In this document: in pieces, positions 8,020 through 17,115 of the stretch
Layout of the letters: every line of letters begins with the position of its first letter
How positions within the stretch are numbered: the stretch's first letter is position 1
DNA from: JARFQH01 sp041299015
GTDB lineage: Bacteria; Desulfobacterota; Desulfobacteria; Desulfobacterales; SG8-13
Assembly (NCBI GenBank): GCA_041299015.1
Contig: JBFYWB010000062.1
Location: forward strand, 1-64,000
Direction of reading: 5' to 3'
Length of the DNA stretch: 64,000 bases
Made by a program: the position numbers and the translations under genes
Notes under the pieces: model-generated
What the model saw: only the letters and a program-made list of their open reading frames with translations
Databases searched by the model: none
Told to the model about the DNA's origin: nothing

Positions 8020-8801
8020 TGGCGAAATGGCGGACGGTCTTAATCGGAATAACGTTTGCATCGGCTCTGCTGTGGCTGGTTGGATGCAGCAGTGCGCGTA
8101 TAGAACCCCGCCAGACCTCGAACGATCAACCGATATCGGCTCCTTCCGTTGAACCGCCGCCGGCGCCGCAACCCTCACGCTTGGAAACGGTTGTAAAATC
8201 AGTATCCTATTTTCATACTGTCCGCCGGTCGGGAGAGACCCTTGCCGTGATTTCTCTCTGGTACACCGGTTCGGTGGACAACTGGAAGCGCCTGGTTGAA
8301 GCCAATAACGGCCTTAACCCTCGCAGGATACGCATCGGAGACGAGATTCTTATCCCCGAAGAGTTCCTGAAAACGCATCAACCCATGCCGTTGGGTTTCA
8401 CCACCCCCAAGACCCTCCCCAAAAGCGGCTCAGCTCCTGTTAAACCGGCACCCTACGTTCACACCGTCCGCCGCTCGGGAGAGACTCTCGGTGCGATATC
8501 CTTTTGGTATACCGGTTCGGTGGACAACTGGAAGCGTCTTGTTGAAGCCAATAACGGCCTTAACCCGGCCAATGTGCACCTCGGAGACAAGATACTCATC
8601 CCGGGAGAGCTCATGAAAACGCATCGGCCGATGCCGGCAGGCTTTATGAATCCCAGAGTTCAGGCCAAGGAAGAGACGGCCGCCCGTCCCCCGACACCGC
8701 AGACAGAAACGGGTCGAATCGACCTCTTCGGACCGATTGAGCATAACGATGCGGTCGAGAATCCCGACGCAGTCGGACTGCCATTGGAATCGATAGAATA
8801 A
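8019..8801 (+). CDS. LysM-repeat lipoprotein
   Basis: Lipoprotein of 260 residues: the ATG at 8019 overlaps the stop of the ATPase gene (TGATG), and the signal peptide ends in the lipobox LVGC with the lipidated Cys at 23. Two LysM domains (about residues 66-112 and 148-195) carry the YxGSVDNWKRLVEANNG and LxPGxxI-like elements that bind N-acetylglucosamine chains of peptidoglycan. The two copies are nearly identical, pointing to a recent internal duplication. A low-complexity tail follows. With the upstream ATPase it probably forms an envelope complex at the cell wall. A GTG at 8016 is a possible but less likely start. Confidence 0.8.
   Translation: MAKWRTVLIGITFASALLWLVGCSSARIEPRQTSNDQPISAPSVEPPPAPQPSRLETVVKSVSYFHTVRRSGETLAVISLWYTGSVDNWKRLVEANNGLNPRRIRIGDEILIPEEFLKTHQPMPLGFTTPKTLPKSGSAPVKPAPYVHTVRRSGETLGAISFWYTGSVDNWKRLVEANNGLNPANVHLGDKILIPGELMKTHRPMPAGFMNPRVQAKEETAARPPTPQTETGRIDLFGPIEHNDAVENPDAVGLPLESIE
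8208..8639 (+). repeat. Internal direct duplication encoding the two LysM domains
   Basis: Two copies of about 186 bases (roughly 8208-8393 and 8454-8639) lie 246 bases (82 codons) apart, in frame. Long stretches are identical at the DNA level, including the segment coding for GSVDNWKR and EANNGLN. Confidence 0.75.
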
Positions 8802-9050
8802 TCCGTCTGTTAAAAGAAAAAACCTGTTCCGCATTTTAAAAACTCGTGCGCGCCAAACCGCGGTTTCAAGTACCGGACGGCTTGATATGGCAGTGATGAG
8901 CATTAATGTTGGTATTATAGGTAAAAAATATCAGAGCGGTTGTCGAAGAGAGGATTTTGGTTTTTTTATTGTATTTTCCTAAAGAATATGGAAAAAAGAG
9001 GCATCTGTTTCGTCCATGGGACGATGAGCCGGTTTAAGGATCCATTATTC

Positions 9051-9956
9051 ATGTACATCAACCAGAGAACCTTGCGCAAGCCGGTTCGTTTTAAAGGAAT
9101 CGGGCTGCATTCAGGCAAAAAGGTCAATTTAACGATAAAGCCGGCACCGATCAACCACGGCATCCGGTTTGTAAGGGTGGATCTACCCGGGACTCCCGGC
9201 GTCACCGCCCAGTTCAATCGGGTTGTGGACACCAGCTTGGCAACGGTAATCGGCAGCGACGGGTGTATCGTATCCACCATCGAGCACCTGATGGCAACCT
9301 TTGCCGGTCTTTTCATCGACAATGCCTTGGTCGAACTGGACGCGTATGAGGTTCCGGTGATGGACGGGAGCGCTGCTCCTTTCACCGAACAGATCAGCCA
9401 AGCCGGAATTGAAAACCAAGGCGTTCCGCGACACTTCTTTGTGCTCAGAGAGCCAATCGAACTGGTCGATGGAGAAAAATCCGTCACCGCCTTCCCGTCG
9501 GACACTTTCAGTATAGCCTGCACCATCGATTTCGATCACCCCCTGATCGGGCGCCAATCTCTGGCCATCGACGTGACCGACAAGGTTTTTGCCACCGAAA
9601 TCAGCTCCGCTCGGACCTTTGGATTCCTGCAGGAAGTGGAGTATATGAAACGCCATGGACTGGCATTGGGCGGCTCTCTCGACAATGCGGTGGTTATCGA
9701 CGGGAATCGCGTCATCAACCCGGGCGGCTTGCGGTTTCCAGATGAATTCGTTCGCCACAAGATCCTGGATTGTCTCGGAGATTTCTCTCTGTTGGGTATG
9801 CCGATCCTCGGACATCTGGTCGTCGTCAAGTCCGGCCATGCATTCAACCACGCCTTTCTTGAAAAATTCTTTTCCTGCAAGGAATCCTGGGAAACCCGTT
9901 GGGTTCCCGTACCCACTCCGCTTCGCCCTGCACAGCCAAAATCGATTGCAATATAA
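9051..9956 (+). CDS. lpxC: UDP-3-O-acyl-N-acetylglucosamine deacetylase
   Basis: LpxC, the zinc-dependent enzyme for the committed step of lipid A synthesis in the cytoplasm. I start it at 9051 (ATG, MYINQRTLRKPVRFKG), giving 301 residues, because the family begins with QRTL and because TAAGGA precedes it by about ten bases; the open frame upstream to 8940 has no family similarity. Motifs: GIGLHSG near the start, zinc ligand His in TIEHLMAT, HKILDCLGD with the other His and Asp ligands, and GHAFNH near the C-terminus. First of a conserved run with DUF4390, ntrY, ntrX, rsmD and coaD. Confidence 0.95.
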   Translation: MYINQRTLRKPVRFKGIGLHSGKKVNLTIKPAPINHGIRFVRVDLPGTPGVTAQFNRVVDTSLATVIGSDGCIVSTIEHLMATFAGLFIDNALVELDAYEVPVMDGSAAPFTEQISQAGIENQGVPRHFFVLREPIELVDGEKSVTAFPSDTFSIACTIDFDHPLIGRQSLAIDVTDKVFATEISSARTFGFLQEVEYMKRHGLALGGSLDNAVVIDGNRVINPGGLRFPDEFVRHKILDCLGDFSLLGMPILGHLVVVKSGHAFNHAFLEKFFSCKESWETRWVPVPTPLRPAQPKSIAI

Positions 9957-10059
9957 ATAGGTTTTCGTTATATTCCAGGCATTGTTTCTGATTGGGGTAT
10001 TGCGGAGGTGCTTGCACGCCTTGACGACTTAAGGTTTAGTCTACGGCAGGGGATATTTT

Positions 10060-10620
10060 ATGGGCCACAAAGTCGGCATTATCTTTATCGTGGCGGTCTG
10101 CCTACTATGGTCCGCCGTTGAGCCTGTGGTTGCCGAGGAAGCCCGATTGACGCGCATGACCGTTTCCAACACGCGTGACGATCTCCTTTTGTACCTCACC
10201 ATGGAAGGCGCCTTCACCGGAAAACTCAAAGAAGCCATCTACAGTGGTGTTCCGGCAACGTTTGTTTTCTACATCAGTCTCTTGCGCGTCCGCAATTGGT
10301 GGGCCGATAAAAAAATCGCCGATATCAAATTGACCCACACGATCAAATACAACAATCTGAAGAAGGAATTCACGGTCAAGCGATCGTGGAAAGAAGCTGA
10401 TCCCGTAGTCACCCATTCTTTTTTACAGGCCCAGCAATGGATGGCAGAAGTCGAAGCCCTGAGCGTGTATCCATTGAGGGAACTGGAAAAGGGCCGCCAG
10501 TACCAAATTCGGACAATGGCAGAGGTCAGCAAGCTAACCTTACCGCTCTATCTTCATTACATACTCTTTTCATTGTGGGATGTCGAAACCGATTGGTATA
10601 CGATCGATTTCATTTATTAA
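10060..10620 (+). CDS. DUF4390 domain protein, exported
   Basis: 186-residue protein with a signal peptide (about residues 1-25, cleavage near VVAEEA). The remainder matches what I know of DUF4390: a beta-rich domain with LYLTMEGAFTGKLKEAIYSGVPATFVF, RNWWADKKIA and a C-terminal DVETDWYTIDFIY. The family sits immediately upstream of ntrY in many proteobacteria and is presumed periplasmic or membrane associated; a sensory accessory role to NtrY is guessed from this context, not shown. Spacing to ntrY is about 50 bases, so co-transcription is likely. Confidence 0.8.
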   Translation: MGHKVGIIFIVAVCLLWSAVEPVVAEEARLTRMTVSNTRDDLLLYLTMEGAFTGKLKEAIYSGVPATFVFYISLLRVRNWWADKKIADIKLTHTIKYNNLKKEFTVKRSWKEADPVVTHSFLQAQQWMAEVEALSVYPLRELEKGRQYQIRTMAEVSKLTLPLYLHYILFSLWDVETDWYTIDFIY

Positions 10621-10673
10621 CTCCGAGATGATCGCGGATACCGGCATTCTGTGCTATTTCCCCCCTTTTTATC

Positions 10674-12914
10674 ATGGATGACACCAGCAGAACCAACAGG
10701 ACCCTCTCACTGACACCGGCCCAGGCCGACAGAAAGCGACGCAAGCGCGAAGGCGTGCTGATCTTCGTCATCACCATCGTCGTCGCCTTTCTGACGCTGG
10801 CCGAGTTCCGCGTCATTCAATTTGGATCGGATATACCGGTATCCAATACCGTCTTGATGTTCATTCTCATCAACATCAATCTGCTGCTGCTCATCCTGCT
10901 GATTTTTTTGGTCTTCCGCAACTTGGTCAAGCTGCTCTATGAGCGCAAACGCAATGTCATGGGCGCCCGGCTGCGCACCCGTTTGACGGTCGCCTTCATC
11001 GCACTGACGCTCCTGCCGACGATTGTCCTTTTTTTCTTTTCAATCAACTTCATCACCACCAGCCTCGAATTCTGGTTCAACGTTCCGGTGGAGCAAGCGC
11101 TGGAAAACTCTCTGACGGTCGGCCGCAGTGTCTACAAGCAGGCCGAGACCAACGGTCGGTTTCTGATTGAGCGGGCGGCGGTTCAGATCGCCAAGAAAGA
11201 CCTCTTAATACCGCAGAACATCGATGCGCTTTCCCGGTACACCCAGGTCCTCCAGCGCGAGTTCAATATTGCAGCGGCCGAGGTGTACGATGTCAATACC
11301 AAGCGTCTGACCTTTTCGCTTTCCGAGGCGCTCGAAAACACGCCCTTCGGTACCGTTTCGACCGAAAAACTCCTGAAAGGCATCGTTCCGGAGAATATTT
11401 GGACCCTTTCGGAGTATATTCCAAAGGGGGAGTTGATCCGAATCGTGGGAACTATTCCCTTCGGAGTGGCACGTGATCAGGTCAAGGGATTTCTGTGCCT
11501 TTCGATCCTGCTGGTGCCGGACATCTCTCAGAGCATGAAGTCAATTACGCGTGGTTTTGAAGAATATCAACAGATAAAACTGCTCAAAAAGCCGATTCAG
11601 AACACCTATTACATCGTTTTATCGATTGTGGCCCTCTTGGTTCTTTTCTGTGCTATCTGGTTCGGTTTTTATCTCGCCCGCTCCATCAGCATTCCCATCA
11701 AGGAGTTGGCCGAAGGCACCCGTCGGGTGGCTGAGGGGGAGCTGAGTTTTACAATCGAACCGGTTGCGGACGATGAGATCGGAAGCCTGGTCGAATCTTT
11801 CAACAAAATGACGCGAGATTTGCGCATCAGCAGGGAACAACTGGAACTCTCCGCGCACATGCTCCAACAGCAAAACGTCGAAATCGAGGAGAAACGGCAG
11901 TACATGGAAATCGTTTTGAAAAATGTCTCTGCCGGCGTGATTACGCTCGATGCCGGCGGCATCATCAAGACGATCAACACCTCGGCGGCGCGAATGCTCG
12001 GGCTCAGAATCGACGAAGCTCTTCATCACAGTTACGAACACCTGCTGGACGGCCAGTTCCACGGTTTGGCCCGTGAAGTAATGAACAGCCTGTCACTTTC
12101 AAAAGACGATGCCCTCCAACTGCCGTTGCGGTTGATCATCGATGGGCGGCCGCGCAGCTTCCTGACCCACGTTAATGCGCTCAAGGACGACGCCGGCAGT
12201 CCGATGGGCATCGTGATGGTGTTCGATGATCTCACGGAGATGGAGAGAGCGCAGCGGATAGTTGCCTGGCGCGAGGTGGCTCGCCGAATTGCGCATGAAG
12301 TTAAAAATCCGCTGACCCCGATCACGCTCTCAGCCCAACGGCTCAACCGGAAATTCGCCAAAGATCACGAAGACCCGGTTTTTGACGAATGCATCCGAAT
12401 GATCATCGATCACGTGGAATTGATTCGCAACTTGGTTAACGAGTTTTCCGCATTTGCTAAATTTCCAAGCGTCGATCTCAAACCCTGCGAACTGCTGCCC
12501 ATCATAGAGGAAACCGTAGCGCTTTACAGAGAAGGGTATCCTGATATCCATTTCGAAACCGGGCTGACCGACACCGTTCCGACCATGAACCTGGATCGTA
12601 AACAGATTAAACAGGCCATGATCAATCTTCTGGAAAACGCCATTGCGGCCATCAAGGGCCGGGGTGAAATTGCGATCGCGCTGACCCATGATTCAATTTT
12701 GAATCGCGTCCGCATCGAAGTGGCCGACAACGGGTCGGGTATCTCGGATGCCGACAAAACCCGGCTGTTCGAACCGAACTTTTCCACCAAAAAGGCTGGT
12801 ATGGGGCTGGGACTGACGATCGTCAGCACGATTGTCGGCGACCACAACGGTGTGATCAGCGTCCAGAATCATCAGCCCCAAGGGGCAAAATTCGTGATCG
12901 AATTGCCGGTTTGA
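10674..12914 (+). CDS. ntrY: NtrY-like membrane sensor histidine kinase
   Basis: 746-residue kinase. Three hydrophobic segments at the N-terminus (about 28-50, 60-85, 105-135), a periplasmic domain, a fourth helix (about 308-335), a HAMP linker (RSISIPIKELAEGTRRVAEGEL), a PAS domain (about 415-530), then HisKA with the phospho-acceptor His in RIAHEVKNPLTPI (about 541) and the ATPase domain with N box NLLENAIAAI, G1 DNGSGIS and G2 GMGLGLTIV. This layout is that of NtrY, which responds to nitrogen status or redox and envelope cues depending on the organism. Followed after 77 bases by its partner ntrX; promoter not seen. Confidence 0.9.
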   Translation: MDDTSRTNRTLSLTPAQADRKRRKREGVLIFVITIVVAFLTLAEFRVIQFGSDIPVSNTVLMFILININLLLLILLIFLVFRNLVKLLYERKRNVMGARLRTRLTVAFIALTLLPTIVLFFFSINFITTSLEFWFNVPVEQALENSLTVGRSVYKQAETNGRFLIERAAVQIAKKDLLIPQNIDALSRYTQVLQREFNIAAAEVYDVNTKRLTFSLSEALENTPFGTVSTEKLLKGIVPENIWTLSEYIPKGELIRIVGTIPFGVARDQVKGFLCLSILLVPDISQSMKSITRGFEEYQQIKLLKKPIQNTYYIVLSIVALLVLFCAIWFGFYLARSISIPIKELAEGTRRVAEGELSFTIEPVADDEIGSLVESFNKMTRDLRISREQLELSAHMLQQQNVEIEEKRQYMEIVLKNVSAGVITLDAGGIIKTINTSAARMLGLRIDEALHHSYEHLLDGQFHGLAREVMNSLSLSKDDALQLPLRLIIDGRPRSFLTHVNALKDDAGSPMGIVMVFDDLTEMERAQRIVAWREVARRIAHEVKNPLTPITLSAQRLNRKFAKDHEDPVFDECIRMIIDHVELIRNLVNEFSAFAKFPSVDLKPCELLPIIEETVALYREGYPDIHFETGLTDTVPTMNLDRKQIKQAMINLLENAIAAIKGRGEIAIALTHDSILNRVRIEVADNGSGISDADKTRLFEPNFSTKKAGMGLGLTIVSTIVGDHNGVISVQNHQPQGAKFVIELPV

Positions 12915-12991
12915 CCGGTTGCGGTTCCCCAATCGATCGGCAACGGAAGTTCAAATTCAGCGCCCGAAAACTTTATTGAGGAGTTCAAAGC

Positions 12992-14350
12992 ATGAATCCG
13001 TCCATTTTGATTGTTGATGACGAACCGTCGATTCTGCAGTCTCTGGCAGGGCTTCTGATCGACGAGGGCTTTGACGTGCATACCGCATCCAACGGCTACG
13101 AGGCGCTCAAAACAATTGAAAGCGAATCTCCCGACCTCGTGCTCCTGGATATCTGGATGCCGGGCCTGGACGGTATCGACACCTTGCAGGAAATCAAAAA
13201 GAACAACCCCTTCATCCAGGTGATTATCATCACTGGACACGGGACGATCGAAACGGCCGTGAAGGCTACCAAAATGGGCGCCTATGACTTGATCGAAAAG
13301 CCGCTCTCCATCGACAAGATTATTCTCGCGATCAACAACGCTTTGAATTATCGCCGACTCGAAGAAGAGAACCGTTATTTGCGCAAAAAAATGATCGAGA
13401 AGAATTCCATCAGCGGGAACAGCCCGCCGATACAGTTACTGAAAAAGCAGGTTGCCGTGGCCGCCCCGACGGACACTTGGATTCTGATTAAGGGGGAAAA
13501 CGGTACCGGCAAGGAGCTCGTGGCCCGTACGATCCATCAGCTCAGTCGACGTGTCGACCAGCCCTTGATCACCGTAAACTGTGCCGCCATCCCGGAGGAG
13601 CTTATCGAGAGCGAACTGTTCGGACATGAAAAGGGCGCCTTTTCTGGTGCGGCCGCGAAGAAAAGAGGAAAATTCGAACTGGCCAACGGTGGCACGATAT
13701 TCCTGGATGAAATCGGCGACATGAGCCTGAAGACGCAGTCAAAAATGCTGCGCGTACTCGAGGAACAGAAGTTCAACCGTCTGGGAGGCAATCGCACCAT
13801 CACGGTGGATGTCCGCGTCATTGCCGCCACAAACAAAGAGCTCGAAAAAGAAATTGAAAAAGGCTTATTCAGAGAGGATTTGTTCTATCGCCTGAACGTG
13901 GTGCCGATCGAGGTGCCGGCACTGAGGAGCCGATTCGAGGACATCCCATTGCTGGTCGATATCTTCTTCGATGAATTTGCGAAACAAGCCCAAAAGAAAA
14001 AAAAGAAGATGTCGCCCGGTGCGCTCGACCGGCTTCGCCATTACGCTTGGCCGGGAAACGTTCGGGAATTGAAGAATTTGGTGGAACGCCTGGCCATAAT
14101 GGTTGAAAAAGAAACGATTGATGTTGGAGACCTCCCCGAACCATATACACCAGCAGTCGGTCTCGAAGCGGTTCTCGGTGAACCTGAACTGCTGGCCATC
14201 GACAATTTGAAAGAAGCCAAGAAGGTTTTTGAGAGAGAATACATCCAGAAGAAGCTCGAAGAAAACGAAAACAATATAACCAGGACTGCAGAAATTCTCG
14301 GTGTCGGACGCAGCTTCCTACATAAAAAAATTAAAGAGATCACCAAGTAA
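12992..14350 (+). CDS. ntrX: NtrX-like sigma-54-dependent response regulator
   Basis: 452 residues: receiver domain (1-120) with phospho-acceptor Asp53 in LLDIWMPG, AAA+ sigma-54 activation domain (about 140-375) with Walker A GENGTGKE and Walker B GTIFLDEIGD, and a Fis-type helix-turn-helix at the end (ITRTAEILGVGRSFLHKKI). The sigma-54 contact loop reads GAFSGA instead of GAFTGA, a conservative change. GAGGAG lies about ten bases before the ATG. It pairs with the NtrY kinase just upstream; target promoters are unknown. Confidence 0.92.
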   Translation: MNPSILIVDDEPSILQSLAGLLIDEGFDVHTASNGYEALKTIESESPDLVLLDIWMPGLDGIDTLQEIKKNNPFIQVIIITGHGTIETAVKATKMGAYDLIEKPLSIDKIILAINNALNYRRLEEENRYLRKKMIEKNSISGNSPPIQLLKKQVAVAAPTDTWILIKGENGTGKELVARTIHQLSRRVDQPLITVNCAAIPEELIESELFGHEKGAFSGAAAKKRGKFELANGGTIFLDEIGDMSLKTQSKMLRVLEEQKFNRLGGNRTITVDVRVIAATNKELEKEIEKGLFREDLFYRLNVVPIEVPALRSRFEDIPLLVDIFFDEFAKQAQKKKKKMSPGALDRLRHYAWPGNVRELKNLVERLAIMVEKETIDVGDLPEPYTPAVGLEAVLGEPELLAIDNLKEAKKVFEREYIQKKLEENENNITRTAEILGVGRSFLHKKIKEITK

Positions 14351-14384
14351 ACCTGCTTCTCGGCGGGTGCAGGGAAACATCTAT

Positions 14385-14939
14385 TTGCGCATTGTCGGCG
14401 GAAACCTGAGAGGAAAAAAACTGGCTTCTTTGAGCGGCGCCGAAATTCGGCCGACAGCCGACCGGCTGCGCGAGTCGATATTCAATATCATCGCCGCACG
14501 GGTTCCGAGTGCCGTGGTGCTGGACCTGTTTGCCGGAACCGGCGCCTTCGGCATCGAAGCGTTGAGCCGCCGTGCCCGTGCGGCCGTTTTCATCGATAAC
14601 AGCCGTTCGGCTGTAACCATCATCAATCGCAATCTGGAGTGTTGCCGGCTTCTGGACCGGGCACGGGTCATCCTCTGGGATGTCACCCGCGATCTTGGCT
14701 GCATTACAATATCTCAGCCAAAGTTTGATCTTGTTTTCCTAGACCCGCCTTACAACCGAGGCCTTGTCCGCGATGGATTGAATCTCTTCCGGCGCAGTCC
14801 GATCCTGGCGCCCGGCCACCGTCTGATTCTCGAACACTCTCTGCGCGAGCCACTTCCGCTTGCTCTTGACGGCTTCATCCTTCACGACCAGAGACGCTAC
14901 GGAAAAACCCTTGTTTCATTTTTAGAATCTGTGTTATGA
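14385..14939 (+). CDS. rsmD: 16S rRNA (guanine-966-N2)-methyltransferase
   Basis: RsmD methylates G966 of 16S rRNA. I place the start at the TTG at 14385, giving LRIVGGNLRGKKL (184 residues), which is the family's normal N-terminus and length, with AGGGA about ten bases upstream. A GTG at 14367 is possible, and the open frame back to 14301 would overlap ntrX. Motifs: SAM-binding VLDLFAGTGAFGIEALSR and catalytic DPPYNRG. It lies 34 bases after ntrX and 80 before coaD, the usual rsmD-coaD pair. Confidence 0.9.
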   Translation: MRIVGGNLRGKKLASLSGAEIRPTADRLRESIFNIIAARVPSAVVLDLFAGTGAFGIEALSRRARAAVFIDNSRSAVTIINRNLECCRLLDRARVILWDVTRDLGCITISQPKFDLVFLDPPYNRGLVRDGLNLFRRSPILAPGHRLILEHSLREPLPLALDGFILHDQRRYGKTLVSFLESVL

Positions 14940-15021
14940 ACGCTCCGCACAAGCGGAGACTCCGGAACCTCTGTGATGCCGGCAGAAGGATTCGTTTGCG
15001 GAATTATGCGACAGGTGATGG

Positions 15022-15516
15022 ATGGGGGCGATGGCGAGAATTGCGATATATCCGGGCTCTTTTGATCCGGTTACCAATGGTCATCTGGACATCGTCAGAC
15101 GAGGATTGAAATTGTTCGATAAAATCATCGTCACCATTTTGTGCAACCCTGGAAAGGAAGCGCTTTTTTCAGTGGAGGAACGCCTGGACATGCTCCGGGA
15201 GAGCATGAAGAGTCTAGTGCATATCGAAATCGACCGCTTCGACGGTCTTTTGGTGGATTATGCAGCCAAGCGCAAGGCCCAAGCGATTCTACGCGGAATG
15301 CGTGCCGTTTCGGATTTCGAATACGAGTTTCAGATGGCGCTTATGAACCGTCGCCTCGATCGTGAAATTCAGACGGTTTTTTTGATGACCGGCCTGCGGT
15401 GGATATTTACCAGCTCCTCCATTATCAAGGAAGCGGCCCGGTTCGGCGGCAATATCGAAGGCATGGTGCCGCCGTTCGTGCTCGAAAAACTTAAAATCAA
15501 GTTCGGACGAAAGTAG
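15022..15516 (+). CDS. coaD: Phosphopantetheine adenylyltransferase
   Basis: CoaD converts 4'-phosphopantetheine and ATP to dephospho-CoA. 164 residues with the nucleotidyltransferase motif PGSFDPVTNGHLDIV at the N-terminus, RGMRAVSDFEYE in the middle and the closing signature FTSSSIIKE. The ATG at 15022 has AGGTGAT upstream; a second ATG at 15031 gives the commonest family start (MARIAIYPGSFDP), so the first three residues are uncertain. Last gene of the lpxC-coaD block. Confidence 0.95.
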   Translation: MGAMARIAIYPGSFDPVTNGHLDIVRRGLKLFDKIIVTILCNPGKEALFSVEERLDMLRESMKSLVHIEIDRFDGLLVDYAAKRKAQAILRGMRAVSDFEYEFQMALMNRRLDREIQTVFLMTGLRWIFTSSSIIKEAARFGGNIEGMVPPFVLEKLKIKFGRK

Positions 15517-15585
15517 CACGGACTTAGACGGAGGATCCGCCACGGATGCATTTCGGTTTTCTTCCGCTATGCCCTGTCTGATCTC

Positions 15586-16497
15586 ATGGACCTCTGGCAG
15601 CTTACCATTTTTTGTAAAATTGTCGAACAGCGCAGTTTTTCGAAGGCCGGAAAACTGGTCCACCTGTCGCAACCGACGGTCAGCAGCCACATCAAGGATC
15701 TGGAAAGTCATTTCGGCTGCCGCTTGATCGATCGGTTGGCCAAGGAGACCGTTCCCACCAAGGAAGGTGAACTTCTCTATCACTATGCCCTGCGGCTGAT
15801 TGCATTGAGGGACGAAGCCGAAAAGGCCCTCAGCCGATTCAAGGGCGCCGTGGAAGGCCATCTGGCCATTGGGGGCAGCACCATTCCCGGCGGCCATATT
15901 CTTCCGCGGGTTACGGCCGGCTTTCTGGAAAAATACCCGCATGTTTTTGTAGCCCTCAAGGTAGCCGGCACGGGGGAAATCGTCAGCGATATTCTCTCCG
16001 GTGAGCTCGAATTTGGGGTAGTCGGTGCCCGAACGGCCGACGGTAAACTGGAACAACAGGTCTTGGTGGAGGACGAAATGCGGTTGATCGTTCCGGATGA
16101 TCACCGCTGGCGCGACAAAACCGGCGTCACCTTGGACCTGCTGCTCCAAGAGCGCTTGATCGTGCGCGAATCGGGTTCCGGGACTTTGAAATCGATTGAA
16201 GTCAGCCTGCGAAAAAAGGGCCGTCGGCTGAAAGACTTCCATGTCGTTGCCGAATTCGGCAGCACGGAAGCGGTCGTCCAGGCAGTTAAGCGTAAAATCG
16301 GACTGTCAATCGTCTCGCCGATTGCGGTCATCGAACACCTGCAATCCGGGACGCTCAAAGCTCTGCGAATTGATGACCTGAATCTCAAGCGCAATTTTTA
16401 TCTGACCCGCCACAAACACCGCAGCCTCTCCCCACCGGGCCATGCCTTTGTAACCCACCTGTTGAAAGCCGCGGCCGAAGAGAACCTGTTTTTGTAA
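15586..16497 (+). CDS. LysR-family transcriptional regulator
   Basis: 303-residue LysR protein: winged helix-turn-helix at residues 1-60 (FSKAGKLVHLSQPTVSSHIKDLE), then a periplasmic-binding-like effector domain from about 90. The sequence resembles the group often labelled selenium-metabolism-associated LysR or CysB-like regulators in anaerobes (VEGHLAIGGSTIPGGHILP), but no sel gene is nearby. It is transcribed alone, 70 bases after coaD, and convergent with the DedA-like gene. No divergent target gene exists, so its regulon lies elsewhere. Confidence 0.85.
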   Translation: MDLWQLTIFCKIVEQRSFSKAGKLVHLSQPTVSSHIKDLESHFGCRLIDRLAKETVPTKEGELLYHYALRLIALRDEAEKALSRFKGAVEGHLAIGGSTIPGGHILPRVTAGFLEKYPHVFVALKVAGTGEIVSDILSGELEFGVVGARTADGKLEQQVLVEDEMRLIVPDDHRWRDKTGVTLDLLLQERLIVRESGSGTLKSIEVSLRKKGRRLKDFHVVAEFGSTEAVVQAVKRKIGLSIVSPIAVIEHLQSGTLKALRIDDLNLKRNFYLTRHKHRSLSPPGHAFVTHLLKAAAEENLFL

Positions 16498-16533
16498 GGA
16501 TATCGGCAGACAGACATTTTAATCAAAGATGGT

Positions 16534-17115
16534 TCAGAAAAAACGCTTGAGCACGACGAAGCTGGCAATTAACAAAACCGTAAAGGTCACGGCCAGAATG
16601 TTAAAATATCTATCGATAAAACTCTGGATGCGCGGACCGAACATATAGATCAATCCACCGACGAGAAAGAAACGGGCCGAGCGGGAGATAAGCGAGGCGA
16701 GAATAAAAATTCCGAAATTGATCTCAAACATGCCGGCGGCAATAGTGAACACCTTGTATGGAATCGGGGTAAATCCGGCAATTCCGATCACCCACGCATC
16801 GTATGTCCGGTACAATGTGCCGATATGGTCGATTTTGTCGGTCAAACCGTAAAAAGCGATGATTTTTTCACCGATTCCCTGCATGAACTGCCAGCCGATC
16901 AAATAGCCGAAGCAGCCGCCGAGAACCGACCCTATTGATGAAATCATGGCAAATTTCAATGAGTTGCGAGGAACTGCAACGGCAAGCGCGATCAACAGGA
17001 CATCCGGCGGAATCGGAAAAAAAGAAGACTCGCTGAAAGCGAGCAGAAAAAGCGCCCATGAACCGTAGGGCGTTTCGGCCCAATGCAGGACCCAATCGTA
17101 GAGTTTACGCAACAT
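16534..17115 (-). CDS. DedA/YqaA-type (SNARE-associated) membrane protein
   Basis: 193-residue polytopic membrane protein with four to five hydrophobic segments. It carries SESSFFPIPPDVLLIALA and IGSVLGGCFGYLIG, the conserved half-helix region of the DedA/VTT fold, followed by RTYDAWVIGIAGFTPIPYKVFTIAAG, matching the YqaA subgroup. DedA proteins act as lipid (undecaprenyl phosphate or phospholipid) scramblases or transporters; the substrate here is unknown. It starts one base downstream of the pcm stop (pcm ends at 17116), so the two genes are one transcript. Confidence 0.85.
   Translation of the reverse strand: MLRKLYDWVLHWAETPYGSWALFLLAFSESSFFPIPPDVLLIALAVAVPRNSLKFAMISSIGSVLGGCFGYLIGWQFMQGIGEKIIAFYGLTDKIDHIGTLYRTYDAWVIGIAGFTPIPYKVFTIAAGMFEINFGIFILASLISRSARFFLVGGLIYMFGPRIQSFIDRYFNILAVTFTVLLIASFVVLKRFF

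Noticed and set aside
15289..16242. 317-codon minus-strand frame over coaD and the LysR gene
   Set aside because: Opposite two genes with clear signatures; no start signals.
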